A stretch of DNA of 64,000 bases from Hygrocybe punicea (taxonomy: Eukaryota > Basidiomycota > Agaricomycetes > Agaricales > Hygrophoraceae): NCBI GenBank assembly GCA_963556145.1, contig OY744468.1:2046001-2110000 (forward strand), in the 5' to 3' direction. Below are positions 34,743 to 46,888 of this stretch, in pieces. Each line of letters begins with the position of its first letter. Within the stretch, counting starts at the first letter, position 1. The notes beneath the pieces are model-generated. The model made no database searches, was not told the origin of the DNA, and was given only the letters and a program-made list of their open reading frames with translations. A program made the position numbers and the translations under genes.

Positions 34743-35730
34743 TGTGTGCAATCATGATTAGGGTACTCTCATGTGAGTTTCGTAGAATATTTCAATCCCC
34801 CTGATTACCTTTCATCTCATAGTAATTTGCGTCGAAGAACCTCCTTGTGCGTTCTTTGAAATAAAACACCTGTTGTCTGTAGGAACTTCGAGTTTGTGGC
34901 TTAAATCCGAATTATGTTTGCACTATTCTCTGTCCAGTTTCTGATCCAATGGACAATATTCATGACAGAATCGCCTATTGAGGTTCCAAGATCAAATAAA
35001 CGACGTTTACACACCCAGGAATAGGGCCAATCGTTTCTGTTGCCGATGCCCCTCTGCCTCGAAACCATTGCTTCATGCCGTCCTCAGACACCAGGATCGT
35101 AGTTTAAGCATGAAAGGCTTTGATTACCCAAGCGAAAGCATCCAACCTGGTACTTCTTCCCTCTGATCGGATCCCTTTAATTAGGACTTCAAGCCATTAC
35201 GCGCAGGCTCGGCATATATATGGTAGCCCACAGCAGTCACCGATCTAGCTGATAGGTGCCAGGACATGGGTTGCAGTATGTGCACCTACAGCCAATAATT
35301 TCAGGGCATGACTTATGAGTATTGTGTAGCACAGCTTCGTCCATGCTTGATAATCGCCCAACACGTCCTTTTGCGTCTCGTTGAATATTGCGCAGGCTCA
35401 AGTCGACATGCACAGAAGGAACTAGAACCTGTATCATCAGACTTATCAGCGCCCACTGGCACTTTGGCAGGTTCGAAAGAACAAGGTCACGGCATCTTTC
35501 CGCCGCTGGTCGCCGAGCGCTGATCCAGCGCCCGCGCTCTCCAATCCAAATGTCCACGATTCGCGGTTGATTGGACGAGAACTTGTCTGCGTTCAACGAG
35601 CGCCCAGCGCCCAGCGCTGATGCGATGTCATCGGCAGCTGATGGATACACGGTCTATTACGGTTTTTGTCTCTGCTGTATAAGAACAGGTCAATCTAACA
35701 GATGTTCCCACAGAATTCTGCGATTTCAGG
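34743..35730. other. Intergenic, no gene seen
   Basis: The stretch holds the COA6 3' region and the promoter of the 997-aa gene. A minus frame at 35237-35650 is open for 137 codons but has no supporting features. Near 35602 is GCGCCCAGCGCCCAGCGCTG, another example of the AGCGCT-type motif seen at 12.0 and 13.1 kb. Confidence 0.4.
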
Positions 35731-38724
35731 ATGTCTTTCACAAAACTCCCAAGTACCACCAACTTCAATCTCCAATACGACCCCGTCGATAGCCTTGCCC
35801 AGGGCATGGCCCAAGCTATCGCCAATGCTTGCGAAAAAGAGTTCAAGGTCCTCACCGGTTGGTTCGCGATTACGAGTGGCTTTGGAACCAATGACCGAAT
35901 CACCGTTACCGTAAAGTCCATTACAAACGCAGGAGCTTGGAATTTTGGCTACCAAGCAGGCGGTAATACTGTCATCGACGTCAACTTCCTTCCTGGCTTC
36001 ACGGCAGCGCAAGCCAATGCGATTGCTCCCATGATGTTCGTCGCCGAATTGGTAGAAGTCTTCATGGACTTCAACAACCGCAAAACTGGGAACACGACCT
36101 GGGTTGCGGGTCACAGCGATGGAGAAGGGCTCTCCCAGTTTTGCACTATCTTGCGATTTCCGGATGGTCATTACCTTGCCTACCCTAGTTGGGCGAACAG
36201 GTGGCTCGAAACCAATCGTACCAACTACATCACCAGCAACGAGGGCACCGACGGCAATGCAATCAGCTTCGGCTGCGTGCTGCTGTTCCTTTTTTATCTC
36301 TATACGCAGCTGGGTTTCACGCCTGACCAAATTATTCAAGCCGGAGGGTCGACGCCTGCAATTACGTACTCCAATCTCACCGGCGATAAGTCAGATCCAT
36401 TCGGTTTCTTCCTGTACCTCATCGACACTGTCTTACCGTCGTCTTCAACGATTGGTGGCGTCATGGGCCAGGCCCTGGATGATCCCTTTCCTATCTTCAC
36501 TCTACAGTTCCAGGACAACAGGACCAGCTTCAGCAAAGCAGAGGTCACCCACAGTGTGATGGTCGACCAACCTTTCACTGATGGATTGAGTCTTGTTCTT
36601 GAAGGATGTTCGCCATCCCAATGGCAAGCACTGGGCTCACCTGCGCCGAAGAAACCAGTTCTCACCCCGACGTTTGCTGGCATCGACTTCCCAAGCGCCC
36701 AGACTGTCTTTCAAAACCCGTCCTTGCCCAAGGCGCCGCAGCGCATCCACTTCCACTTCGACGTCACTTTCGACGCCTCATCCCCCAATGCCTTCACTGA
36801 CCATGTACAAGACGATGAGCTCAGTTCTAGCCTCACCATTTCCAATACCACGCTCACAGCAAAAGCGCCACTCTTTTTCTACGGCGCTGACGATCCGTAC
36901 ATTGTCACTTACAGCAAAACTCAGGATAACGAGCGATACCTTGCCGAAGATTTACGAACGTTTTCCTCGGTGGCGCAGACAAACCCCGTCCCCGGCGGAC
37001 CGGTTTTCTCCACCGATTCAATTCAAGGAGCTCGCGATTACTTGGCTTTATTACTCCCTTATCTCAACGAGACTTATGGAAATCCTGCTTCTACCGATCC
37101 ATTCGACCCGGCCAACAACGCCCTCCCGGACCAAAGTGATGCTCTCAACAACTTCAGTTCGGTTGTCCCGAATACCAGCTTCCTTCCCTTTTCCAGATCT
37201 AACATGTATAACTTCGCCATCGCTCGAGTGCGTCTCAATGGGTCGGTCGGGACTGTTAGCAAACCTGTTAAAGTCTTCTTCCGTCTCTGGCAGACTCAAA
37301 ATCCAGACACTAGCTATAACCCTAAAACCACCTACAACAGTCAGCCAGACGCAGTTGACCTTCCTGACTGGCCTCTCCCCGACTCTGATGACACCACCTT
37401 CCCTTTCTTCGCCACCAGCAACACACCACAGTTCTCTTCTTCGACTGACCCAGAGTTTGGCGATGGTGGCCTCAACAACCAAACGATCACCATCTTCAAT
37501 GAGGAAGGTCAATGGGCATATTTCGGCTGCCTTCTTAATGTCTACGATAGCACCTACATGGTCAACGGCAAGCCCGTCACTAATCTCCTCATCGGCACCC
37601 ATCACTGTCTTGTTGCGCAGATTGCCTATGACGACGCGCCCATCCAAACTCCACCTGGTTACGTTATCTTTCCCGGTAATGGTACCGACAAGCTCGCTCA
37701 ACGCAACTTGCAAATCACACCTGCGTACAATCCTGGGCTTCCGCCTAGCAGTCGTGTGCCACAGACATTTGACCTGCGTCCCACGGACCCGAGTCACTTA
37801 GCATTCGATGAACTCATGATTGACTGGAGCAACGTGCCGGTTGGCAGTGTTGGAAGCATCTATTGGCCTGGCACGAGCTCTGCGCAGGTACTCGCACTAG
37901 CAGACCAGCGTTATGCCTTTCACGATCTTGGAATGTCCGATGCGCACACAGTCCTATGTCCTATAACGGGTGCTCTCACCTACGTGCCAATTCCTGCTTC
38001 GGCAGGTGCCAACTTTGCTGGTCTGCTCACTGTTGAGCTGGTAGCTGGAGTCACGAGAGGCCAACAATTCACCGTCGTAGTGCGTCGCATTACCACCACC
38101 GCCAAGCCGGTAGTTCGCCCCCCTGATATCATCAGATCTCGCGGCCCTGTAATTACAAGTGGATCCATCCAACCTAGATCAGCTGGCGTTGGAACTGTTC
38201 GAGTGTCGCCGCCGGCCGCTGACAAACCTCCGCCCATCCCCCCTGCGCAACCTCATCCACCTGCACCGGACAGCTGGCGCACCATCATCGGCGCCTTCCA
38301 CGTCAATATCCCTGTTAAAGCCGACGACGAGGTCCTTCCCTTCGACGAAGAGACACTGTCCATCTTCAAGTGGAGACTTTCAGTCATGTCACCTACCAAT
38401 AGGTGGCATCCCGTTCTAAAGCGCTATATCAGCTACATATCGCTTCGTATCGACGGCCATGGAGGGAATTCAGCCAGGATTCCTCCATGCGCTACCGGCC
38501 TTCCTTTCACCCCAGCAAATCATTACGGCAAGGTTCAACGGATCAACTACAATTTCTGCGGTGATTTCATAGGATTCGTGCTCTGCTGCTATGGGGGCAA
38601 CTACTTCTTTGAGACGTGCGAGCGCGGCATCGAGCAGGTGGTCTTGCGTGCGTTGAAGGATGGTACCAAGCTTGAGGTTGTGGAAAGAAAGGGTCAGATT
38701 AAAGGACTTGTTCTTCATGCTTGA
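35731..38724 (+). CDS. Large intronless protein of unknown function (997 aa)
   Basis: A single uninterrupted 2994-bp frame from ATG 35731 to TGA 38722-38724, with strong protein-like composition. The N-terminal region (about 1-240) contains TGWFAITSGFGTNDRITVTV, APMMFVAELVEVFMDF, GHSDGEGLSQF, ISFGCVLLFLFYLYTQLGF and IIQAGGSTPAITYSNLTGD. I associate this pattern with hypothetical proteins found in fungi and some bacteria. ELVEVF sits where a metallopeptidase helix might be expected but lacks HExxH, so no peptidase call is made. A beta-rich middle region follows, then a Pro-rich linker (about 825-848) and a C-terminal domain of about 140 residues. There is no signal peptide. The lack of introns is striking among intron-dense neighbours. 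Confidence 0.8.
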   Translation: MSFTKLPSTTNFNLQYDPVDSLAQGMAQAIANACEKEFKVLTGWFAITSGFGTNDRITVTVKSITNAGAWNFGYQAGGNTVIDVNFLPGFTAAQANAIAPMMFVAELVEVFMDFNNRKTGNTTWVAGHSDGEGLSQFCTILRFPDGHYLAYPSWANRWLETNRTNYITSNEGTDGNAISFGCVLLFLFYLYTQLGFTPDQIIQAGGSTPAITYSNLTGDKSDPFGFFLYLIDTVLPSSSTIGGVMGQALDDPFPIFTLQFQDNRTSFSKAEVTHSVMVDQPFTDGLSLVLEGCSPSQWQALGSPAPKKPVLTPTFAGIDFPSAQTVFQNPSLPKAPQRIHFHFDVTFDASSPNAFTDHVQDDELSSSLTISNTTLTAKAPLFFYGADDPYIVTYSKTQDNERYLAEDLRTFSSVAQTNPVPGGPVFSTDSIQGARDYLALLLPYLNETYGNPASTDPFDPANNALPDQSDALNNFSSVVPNTSFLPFSRSNMYNFAIARVRLNGSVGTVSKPVKVFFRLWQTQNPDTSYNPKTTYNSQPDAVDLPDWPLPDSDDTTFPFFATSNTPQFSSSTDPEFGDGGLNNQTITIFNEEGQWAYFGCLLNVYDSTYMVNGKPVTNLLIGTHHCLVAQIAYDDAPIQTPPGYVIFPGNGTDKLAQRNLQITPAYNPGLPPSSRVPQTFDLRPTDPSHLAFDELMIDWSNVPVGSVGSIYWPGTSSAQVLALADQRYAFHDLGMSDAHTVLCPITGALTYVPIPASAGANFAGLLTVELVAGVTRGQQFTVVVRRITTTAKPVVRPPDIIRSRGPVITSGSIQPRSAGVGTVRVSPPAADKPPPIPPAQPHPPAPDSWRTIIGAFHVNIPVKADDEVLPFDEETLSIFKWRLSVMSPTNRWHPVLKRYISYISLRIDGHGGNSARIPPCATGLPFTPANHYGKVQRINYNFCGDFIGFVLCCYGGNYFFETCERGIEQVVLRALKDGTKLEVVERKGQIKGLVLHA

Positions 38725-39889
38725 ATCTTCTTTTGTTCTTCTTTGTGTACAATAAATCCCCTTTACAAGGGTCGTGTCTTTTGATTATGTAGGTCTGAAA
38801 ATACTACGGATCAGCGTCTCTCACAGTGAGTTTAGAAAGAAGTTGGTGCTCAGCGCTCATCCGTGCACCACAGCGAATCAGCCCAAAATATGACATGAGC
38901 ATATTTCCGTCAAATCATGAGAATCTACAAAAATATGCTGAGAATCCGCCCGGAATGTAGCTCTAGGCACATTTCCGTAAATTTCTTCAATATGATCTCA
39001 ATCTGACCGGAATGTCCTCCAAATTCAACAGGAATTTGACGTGAATTTTCCTAGGCCTCCGGAGGTGGTTCTCCCGCTCCCTCACGAAATCCCCAGCAGT
39101 GTCAAGTCACACAAGGTTCCGTGATCGATTTCACTTCCTTACAATACGCTTCCCATCATGTACCACATAGTACAAAGCCCATCAGCAAAATCCGGGGTCC
39201 TTTTTGAAACCCTTGAGACCCTTTTTCAAGATGCAAAAGAAGCAAAAGTTGCGGAAGATGTCCAAGCTCCCCCACCTTTTCCAAGGTAGGTGCCATTCCT
39301 TGGAAAAGGTGTTTCGTCTTGGAAAAGAGTCTCCACCTTGGAAAACTTGATCTACCTTGAGAAAACCAGGAGAAGGAGGTGAAAAGGACCCTCCTTTTTT
39401 CAAGAGGTTGGCCTTTTTCAAGTTCGACTGTCTCACGAAAAAGTTGCCCATTTTTTGAAAAAGTGGCTCAAGTTGTAAAAGTAGTTCCCCCTTTTCAAAC
39501 CGTTCTACCCTTTTCCGACAATAAAATTTTATTATTCAAAATGGCCCATTTGGGCGACAGGAGAACGGAGGGGACGGAAGGGACAAAGTTGGTGAGAAAT
39601 GAGGCCGGCTCGTTGCATGTGCCAGTGATGGAAAAATAAAAGGACAGCGACACAAACATGGAAATGGTGGGGTAGTAGAAGACTTGAAGAACTAACTCGG
39701 AGGTAGTACTAGATGCAAAAGCAGCAGGTTGGGATGAGGAACGATGTGAAAGAAAGTCGCTGATGGGACAAGAAAGGATGGTGGTGCAGAAAGACGACAC
39801 AGAGGCGCGACTTGGAGGGGCATGGATTTCGTGAGGATATTGCTAAAAGGAAATTAGATATGGTGTAAATGGTTGGGAATAACTCACCA
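38725..39889. other. Intergenic with degenerate short repeats
   Basis: At 38890-39030 a loose motif, CATATTTCCGTCAAAT / GGAATGT, recurs. At 39200-39530 the sequence is dominated by variants of CTTGGAAAAGG and its complement CCTTTTCCAAG on both strands, giving many small hairpins. No frame here looks coding. Confidence 0.5.
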
Positions 39890-42128
39890 TTATTCCATCA
39901 GAATGTCGTTGTCACCATCAACAATGTCATCATCTCCCTCCTCGGCCACCAAGTCTTCATCGCCATCCTCGAGTTCATAGTCAGATGAGTCCAACGAAGC
40001 GCATAAAATCTCGACGGCATCAATCTTCTTCTGCCTGGCATACAGACTCGCGCTCTCTAGAATTTTTGCCCACTGGCCCTCTTTGAGCTTCCCAATTAAT
40101 TTTAGCAGGGACGACACTTTCTTGACAAAGATGTCTTTGCCGTCAACTCTTTCAATACGATCGGCCCAATTTGTCTTCGAGAAGTATCCGGGCGGCCCAC
40201 GAGGAATATGCTTCACACCGTCCTGATGGTACAACAGTGCACGTTTACTCTAATAAAGCGGAGATTGTGTAGTTGGGTGGATCAGGAAAAGTAGTTACGT
40301 GAGCTTACTGCTTGTAGAGCTAGCACCAGGGCCCCTACGGGTTTATCGGTCAAACGCTGAGCAAGATGGATACTTGAAATGGTGGAGATATGGGTAGAAA
40401 GAGTGGCCAACACGAGGGAAGACTGGAAAATTCCCTGGAAAAAAAAGTGGAAGGTGAGCATTGGCAGCCGAAACGAGATGTAGAAATGTCATACAATTGG
40501 CACTTGACCATCAGAGACTGTTTTGTAGTAGAATGGGCAGCTTCTATCATCATCGCCCAACATCCAAGTTACGTAGGTAGCACGGGCTTCGGGTGTGTCC
40601 AAGTCTAACTCGATGAACAGCTTTTCAAGCTGGTTCATGGCAGTCGAGGCGAATTTGTTGCGCCAGTCTGCCAAGCGATCATCGGCCTCAAAAACATTCA
40701 GTCTGAGATCCCTGTAAGAGGCGCAAAATATACGTACCAGTTTAGAAACGGTCCACAAAAGATCGTCCTTGAGCTGAGAGTTGAAATCGGGGAAACTGGC
40801 ATACCACGTTTGGCGGAGTTGTTCATCGGTGGGCTGTTCCCATGGCGCCAAGGTGCCCATTAATTCGCGAAGCTGGGGTACGAATCTGCTGCGGAAGCCT
40901 TCCCGAACTGCTGCCGGTAAATGGTTCATAGTAAGGTCATCCTTTTTTACTTCACCGCCGCGAACGCCACGCTTAGCTTCCAGTGAGTCATGGCTGTCAA
41001 GATGGATCTTGACGAGAGAGCGAATGCCCGGCTGTATAGTGGTCAACGGAGATGGACTCGGACATGAAAGAAAAAGACAGCTAACCGTCGCTGGTTTCAA
41101 CGTAGTGCCGCCACCATAGTAGCGGACAGGCTTTTTGCTGGCAGCCTGAGAGAGGGCCAACCTTTCTTGCGTGTCGTCGCCATCACTGATGCCACCCAGC
41201 GCATTTTCATCATGTTCGGGGGTAGTTATCCTGTCACTGGTTGACATTGGGTGAGAAATGGTTGCCGGCGTTTTCCAGTTAGTACGAAGTCCTCCAATCT
41301 TGGCCATACTAGTAGCAGGCTTGCCCTTCTTCTTGAGCGGTGGTCTTGAAACAGCACAACATTTAAATGAGAGAGTAAACAACTTATAGTTAGAATGGCA
41401 GTATTCGTGAGATGACATAGTAAAAGACTTAGCGCTCACCCGTCAACATCACCATCAATGATTTTCCGCTTTTGGGTGGGCAGCTGATCATCATCAAGGT
41501 AGGCAAGGGCGTATTGGGCGATGACTTCTTTCCTAAACTCAGTCTTCTTAGCTTTTTTTTCGACCCGCTTCCTCTCCCTCTCGGCGTCAGCATCGTTTGG
41601 CTCACAATCCTCCACCGTTCCCTGCTTTGTTACTGTCCGAGCCTCCGCTGCCATTGAGGCCGCCACTGGGAAGGTAACCATTTCCTCCAAGTCTTCGTCA
41701 GTATCTGAAATCAATAAATTGACGTGGTACTTGGATAGGGCTTCTGAAAAGTCAGTGCAAGACATACCGTCCATTGCTGCCAAGTCCAACGCTGCTGCCT
41801 TTATCTCGGCCACTCTCTTCGCGGCTGCATTCTGGGCAACAGGCCTGGAAGTCTTTATTTTCGTGCTGACAGGTGGGTGGTCCGCAGTGCTGTCAATTAA
41901 CCTGTCCTGATCATTCATCTCGTTTTCCTTCCTAGACACGCCCAGGATAGCCGCTGTCCTAGTGTCGGATAGCCTTTGCTTTTCTTGTTCTTTCAGTGCA
42001 TTTGCGGCCGCAACTTCGGCAGAGGTCCTTCGGGGTTTAGGTTTGTCGGGCGCTCCAGGCATTGTATCACGTCCCGGCCTCAGGCTGAGGGTCATTTGAG
42101 GAACCACAGTTTGTTTTTTAGGGGGCAT
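39890..42128 (-). CDS. Conserved-looking hypothetical protein, basic N-terminus and acidic tail
   Basis: A multi-exon gene from the ATG at 42128 (MPPKKQTVVPQ). Exon 1 is Lys/Ala/Glu-rich with nuclear-signal-like KPKPRR and KKAKKTEFRKE. An intron at about 41439-41346 joins in frame to PPLKKKGKPATS. Later exons give the globular part: HLPAAVREGFRSRFVPQLRE, EQLRQTWYASFPDF, DWRNKFASTAMNQLEKLF and YVTWMLGDDDRSCPFYYK. Next comes a segment near 40440-40300 (IFQSSLVLATLSTHISTISS), then the last exon from about 40250 with a very acidic tail, stop 39890. The middle resembles, in my memory, large Agaricomycete families that accompany transposons (DUF6532-like layout), but I cannot assign it. The 175-bp tandem array lies just upstream. 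Confidence 0.6.
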
Positions 42129-43237
42129 TGAGGAAATTGGTAGAATTTTGTGCAGCGTACGTCTCCGTGATGAAGTCTTATATGAGTTTTCTGACAGCGG
42201 CTTTCAAGTTCAGACCTGGCTATTCCGAAGTCCGACGTCTTTGCGTCTGACTCCAAGCCCAAGTCCGTGACTCGGACTCGGACTCTCCAAATTCACCACC
42301 CACCAATTGGTTTGCTGCACTCGGACACGATCCCTCTGGCTGCATTGCTCACGGCACTGCCAACTTATTCACGCTCGGCTCTTTTTGTTGCCTTCCCAGA
42401 CCCGGCTCTTCCGAAGTCCGACATCTTTGCGTACCACCCACCACCTGGCTTTTTTCACGACACGACTTCATTCTCATCCACTAGGTTTTCTACGCTCGGA
42501 CACCATCCGTCTGGCTGCATTGCTCACGGCACTGCCAACTTATTCGCGCTCGGCTCTTTTTGTTGCCTTCCCAGACCCGGCTCTTCCGAAGTCCGACATC
42601 TTTGCGTACCACCCACCACCTGTCTTTTTTCACGACACGACTTCATTCTCATCCACTAGGTTTTCTACGCTCGGACACCATCTGTCTGGCTGCATTGCTC
42701 ACGGCACTGCCAACTTATTTACGCTCGGCTCTTTTTGTTGCCTTCCCAGCTCCGTCCTTTGCCCAGCTTTTTTCAAGACATCACGTTACGGTTGCGATAT
42801 TACAACACCTTCAAGTTGTTCCCACCCTTGTAGGTTGACCCCACCCTTTCCCACACCCCGCAACTGACGCTCTTGTGCTTGCCCCTGCAGAGTCTTCTTT
42901 CTCGTTAGTCAACACTATAACCGCGGCTTTATCCATCTGGGTTTTACATACTCTTCCACAATCTTCAACTTCTGCCCCTCTATCCCTTCTACCACTGCTC
43001 GCACATTGCGCATATTGGCCTCCGAGAGCTCACCTACCAACTCTGACTGTGGTAGTATAGTAGTCGTCAAACGGTTAGTATAATATATTCAACTCAGTAT
43101 CTCTCATGTCACTTATTTCGGACCATATTTTTTAATTGGGTCGTCTTCAAGGCTATTGTTGTCGGCTGTGTACAGGGCCATTGCTTGTCCATTGTGTGCT
43201 GTACTTTATCCCTCCTACTCTGAGTTCTCTTTATGCC
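42129..43237. repeat. Intergenic with a 175-bp tandem repeat (about 2.5 copies)
   Basis: TGCATTGCTCACGGCACTGC occurs at 42341, 42516 and 42691, exactly 175 bp apart. The repeated unit (about 42310-42755) differs at a few positions. It lies between the divergent starts of the 42128 gene (-) and the third Plavaka gene (+). The rest up to 43237 has no supported gene. Confidence 0.85.
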
Positions 43238-46200
43238 ATGGGCCTATCCCGCAGGGCCTTTCAGCCGGCTATATTTGTGTGCCCAATAAGAGAATGTCAA
43301 AAGATATGTAAATCATCAGGAGGACTCACACAACATCTGCACTCAGCACATCCTACATTCCGGGCTCGCCATCGACATAGTCCATCACCTACCTCACCAC
43401 CACGTCGGCATTCTTCTCCACCCCAGGATGTTCCACAACGATCAGCATCACCTGAGCATGCAGCAGAGATGTCTGGCTCACCTCCAACGCCACCTGTGGG
43501 TTCACCTGAGCCCAACTTGGAGTCACCTTCTGGGTCACCATCACCTCAATCCAGTCATCACTATCCTGCTGCTCAGGCTCTCGATATCAACATGCATCCA
43601 ATTATTGATGGCACCCCATGCAATGTTCAGGGAATGGACCTTCCACCAGGTTCCCCTCCTCCCCCACGTGAGGAGCGTGCCATTGATGATTATTCACCAT
43701 ACAACAGTCGTGCTGAATTTGAGTTTGCTGAATTTATATTTGCTGAGGAGCAAATGTCAGCTGCAAAGCTTGACAAGCACCTTAACAATTTGGCAGCTCT
43801 CTATCCTGATTCCGATCCTCCGTTTGCGGATCACAAGGAGATGTATTCAGTCATTGATGCAACAAGAGAGGGTGATGTGCCCTGGCAGTCATTTTCTGTC
43901 TCATATGATGGTGAACTTCCAGATGATGAGGCTGGTGAAGTCCCTTCATGGATGACTGCAAAGTATGATGTTTGGTTTCGTGATCCACTTCTTGCCATGG
44001 AGCAACAAATTGGAAATCCGGACTTTGCCACAGAAATGGACTTTGCACCAAAACAAGTCTTTGACAAAGGGAACAAGCGTCAATATACTGATCTCATGTC
44101 TGGTAACTGGGCATGGCAGCAAGCGGTATGGTATTTGTTATCTTTGAACAAGGTTGCTGATATAATGCACCAGGACAAAATTGCTGAAGATGAAGAAACA
44201 CATGGATCGATGTTTGTTCCTGTGGTCCTTGGCAGTGACAAGACTACAGTCTCTGTTGCTACAGGCAACAATGAGTATTACCCACTCTATGCATCAATAG
44301 GAAATGTCCACAATAATGTGCGCCGTGCCCATCGCAATGCTGTTTCTGTCATTGGATTCTTGGCACTGCCAAAGAGTAAGTGACAGTCATTTTAGATTTC
44401 TGCTTTGGATTCTAACAGCTAGGTTAGCCACAAAGGATCACCAAGCTGATTCTGATTTTCGGAAGTTCCAGCGCCAACTTTTTCATTCTTCTCTGCACCA
44501 GATTCTATTGCCATTGCGTCCACACATGTCAGTACCAAGGGTGACACGATGTAGTGATGGACACTTTCGACGTGTTGTTTATGGCTTGGGTCCATATATT
44601 GCAGATTATCCAGAACAGAGTCTACTCTCCTGCACTGTCCAGGGGTGGTGCCCACGGTGTGTAAAGTTTGACTTTCAAGTAATGCCTACTTTCTAAACCT
44701 GCAACAGTTGCACAGCAATGCCTGAGGATCTTGATGGACAAGCTGGGCACCGATCGCATGAACACACTGATGTTCTCCTGGGGGCTTGCAGTCTAGATGA
44801 GCTTTGGAATAATTATGGAATTGTTGGAGACCTGATTGTAAGCATTGTGTAATTTACAACCATCTAAAGCTAATATATTTGTATAGCCATTCACAGTGGG
44901 ATTCCCACGTGCTGATATTCATGAACTGTTATCTCCGGATATCCTTCATCAGCTTATCAAAGGCACTTTCAAGGACCATCTTGTGGATTGGGTTGTGGAA
45001 TATATTAAGATTTCTCACCCTCCTCAAGAAGCTAATAAAATATTAGCTGATATTGACAGACGGTGACTGCTAATCATGATGTTCATTTAAGAGATTCTAA
45101 TCCTAAACTAGGATTGCTGCTGCACCACCATTTCCTGGGCTGCGCCGCTTTCCAGATGGTCGTGGGTTTAAGCAATGGACAGGTGATGACTCAAAGGCTT
45201 TGATGAAGGTGTGTTCTAAATTTGGATTTTGATGTACAATGCCAGATGATATAAAATCAGGTTTTTATTCCTGCCATTGCTGGCCATGTTCCAAGTGAAA
45301 TGGTCAAAGCCATCAGCGCTTTCACTGAATTTTGCTATCTTGTACGACGTGAAATTATCAGTGAGGATACTCTGCAGTCCATTGATGCAGCAGTTGATTC
45401 CTTCCATAATTTCCGAGAGATATTTCGGACTGTTGGTGTACGACCAGATGGTTTTTCTCTTCCTCGTCAACACTCTCTCATTCACTATCGCCGACTTATT
45501 CAAATGTTTGGTGCTCCAAATGGACTTTGCTCATCAATAACTGAATCCAAACATATCAAGGCTGTCAAAAAACCTTGGCGGAGATCCAGTCGGAACCATG
45601 CTCTAGGACAGATGCTTCTCACAAACCAGCGACTTGACAAACTTGCTGCAGCACGAGTTGACTTCACAGCTCGTGGGATGATGCAAGGCCATGGTTTTGC
45701 ATTGCCTCAGCCACAACTAAATATCATTCTCGAGAATGATGAAGACATGGACCAGGGGGCTGATGAGCATCCAAAATGTCTGGGAGAAGTCAAGCTAGCA
45801 AAGACCGTAACACTTGGTGGGTATTTTCTCTGTTTAAATTGATAGTTCTCAATATCTGTACAGCTCGGGATTATCCTAGAGATCCAGTTCGACTTGGAGA
45901 ACATATTGGGCAGCCAGAGCTTCCAACACTCATTCGGCGCTTCCTCTATGACCAGCTCAATCCTAACTCAGAGGTTTCAGGTCAGGATATTGATCTGGAT
46001 CAGTGTCCAAAATTTTCTGGGCATAGCGTTTATGCTTATCCTTCCGCTGTTGCAACGTTCCATGCTCCAAGTGACTTGTCTGGGAGACATGGAATGCATC
46101 ATGAGAGGATACATGCAGTTTCTTCATGGCGACATGGACCTCCTCGCTATGATTGTGTTTTTGTTGAAAAGGATCCAGAACAAGAAGGTTTTCAAGGATT

Positions 46201-46528
46201 GCATGCAGCACGTGTTTTTCTTTTCTTTTCTTTCACCTATCACTCTGTTTCTTATCCTTGTGCACTAGTTCATTGGTTTTCACCAGTTGACCACAGACCA
46301 TGTGAAGATACTGGTTTGTGGATTGTTGAACCTGATATTCTTCATGATGGGACTCCACTCAAAGCTGTTATTCATCTAGAATGTATTCTTCGCAGTGCAC
46401 ATCTTATTGGTGTGGCTGGAGAAGATTTTCTTCCTCAAAATTTTTCTTGTCATGACTCACTGGATGCATTCCAAGCTTTTTATGTTAACAAGTATGCTGA
46501 TCATCATTCAAATGAAATTGCATTTTGA
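43238..46528 (+). CDS. Plavaka-type transposase, copy 3, near-intact
   Basis: The ATG at 43238 opens MGLSRRAFQPAIFVCP with a C2H2 finger (C-x4-C...H-x4-H, residues about 15-38), then a Pro/Ser-rich linker. The first exon ends near 44378 after VVLGSDKTTVSVATGNNEYY and SIGNVHNNVRRAHRNAV, the Plavaka SDKT..GN block in a different subfamily from copies 1 and 2. Later exons give DHQADSDFRKFQRQLFHSSL, GLGPYIADYPEQ, SPDILHQLIKGTFKDHLVDW, FTEFCYLVRREIISEDTL, LPRQHSLIHYRRLIQMFGAP, ESKHIKAVKKPWRRSSR and a terminal region with HLIGVAGEDFLP and FQAFYVNKYADHHSNEIAF, stop 46526-46528. No disabling change was found, though I did not check every splice site. Confidence 0.85.
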
Positions 46529-46888
46529 TTCAGCAACATGAAACAATAAGTGATCTGAACACATTGATAGGGTGGATAAATGAACTAACAGCATGTGGCA
46601 GAGCATGCACACCACCAGCTCATTGTGTTGTACATGTTATAATGTGCTGGCCAATTGTGTCAAGCAGGGAAATGCAGGTACCAGCTGTGGCACTGGCACT
46701 AGTGATGGCCCTAGCACAGGGAAAAAATGGCTCCAGCAATGTCAGTGGAGGATGAAAAATGATGGCATTGCGAGGGGAAAGCAGAGGCACTTAGCTGATT
46801 GTTCCTTTTCTCTGAAAATGTATGGCAGCCACGCCCTTCGACCTTCCCGCGCTGTCGCGGTGGTGTGTTATTGGGTCCAGGTTTTCGG
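46529..46888. other. Intergenic, 3' flank of Plavaka copy 3
   Basis: No supported gene. It is probably the 3' untranslated and terminal part of the Plavaka element up to the cyclin remnant. I could not identify the element terminus or a target duplication. Confidence 0.35.

Noticed and set aside
35237..35650. 137-aa minus ORF upstream of the intronless gene
   Set aside because: No recognisable domain, biased start, and position in the presumed promoter; coding not supported.
36593..37801. 402-residue plus-frame ORF
   Set aside because: It is a shadow of the 997-aa gene in another frame, Ser/Thr/Pro/Arg-rich and lacking structure. The same holds for the 248-aa minus frame at 37051-37797.
35731..38724. 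Metallopeptidase call for the 997-aa protein
   Set aside because: The helix AELVEVFMDF lacks the HExxH zinc ligands, so a peptidase function is not supported.
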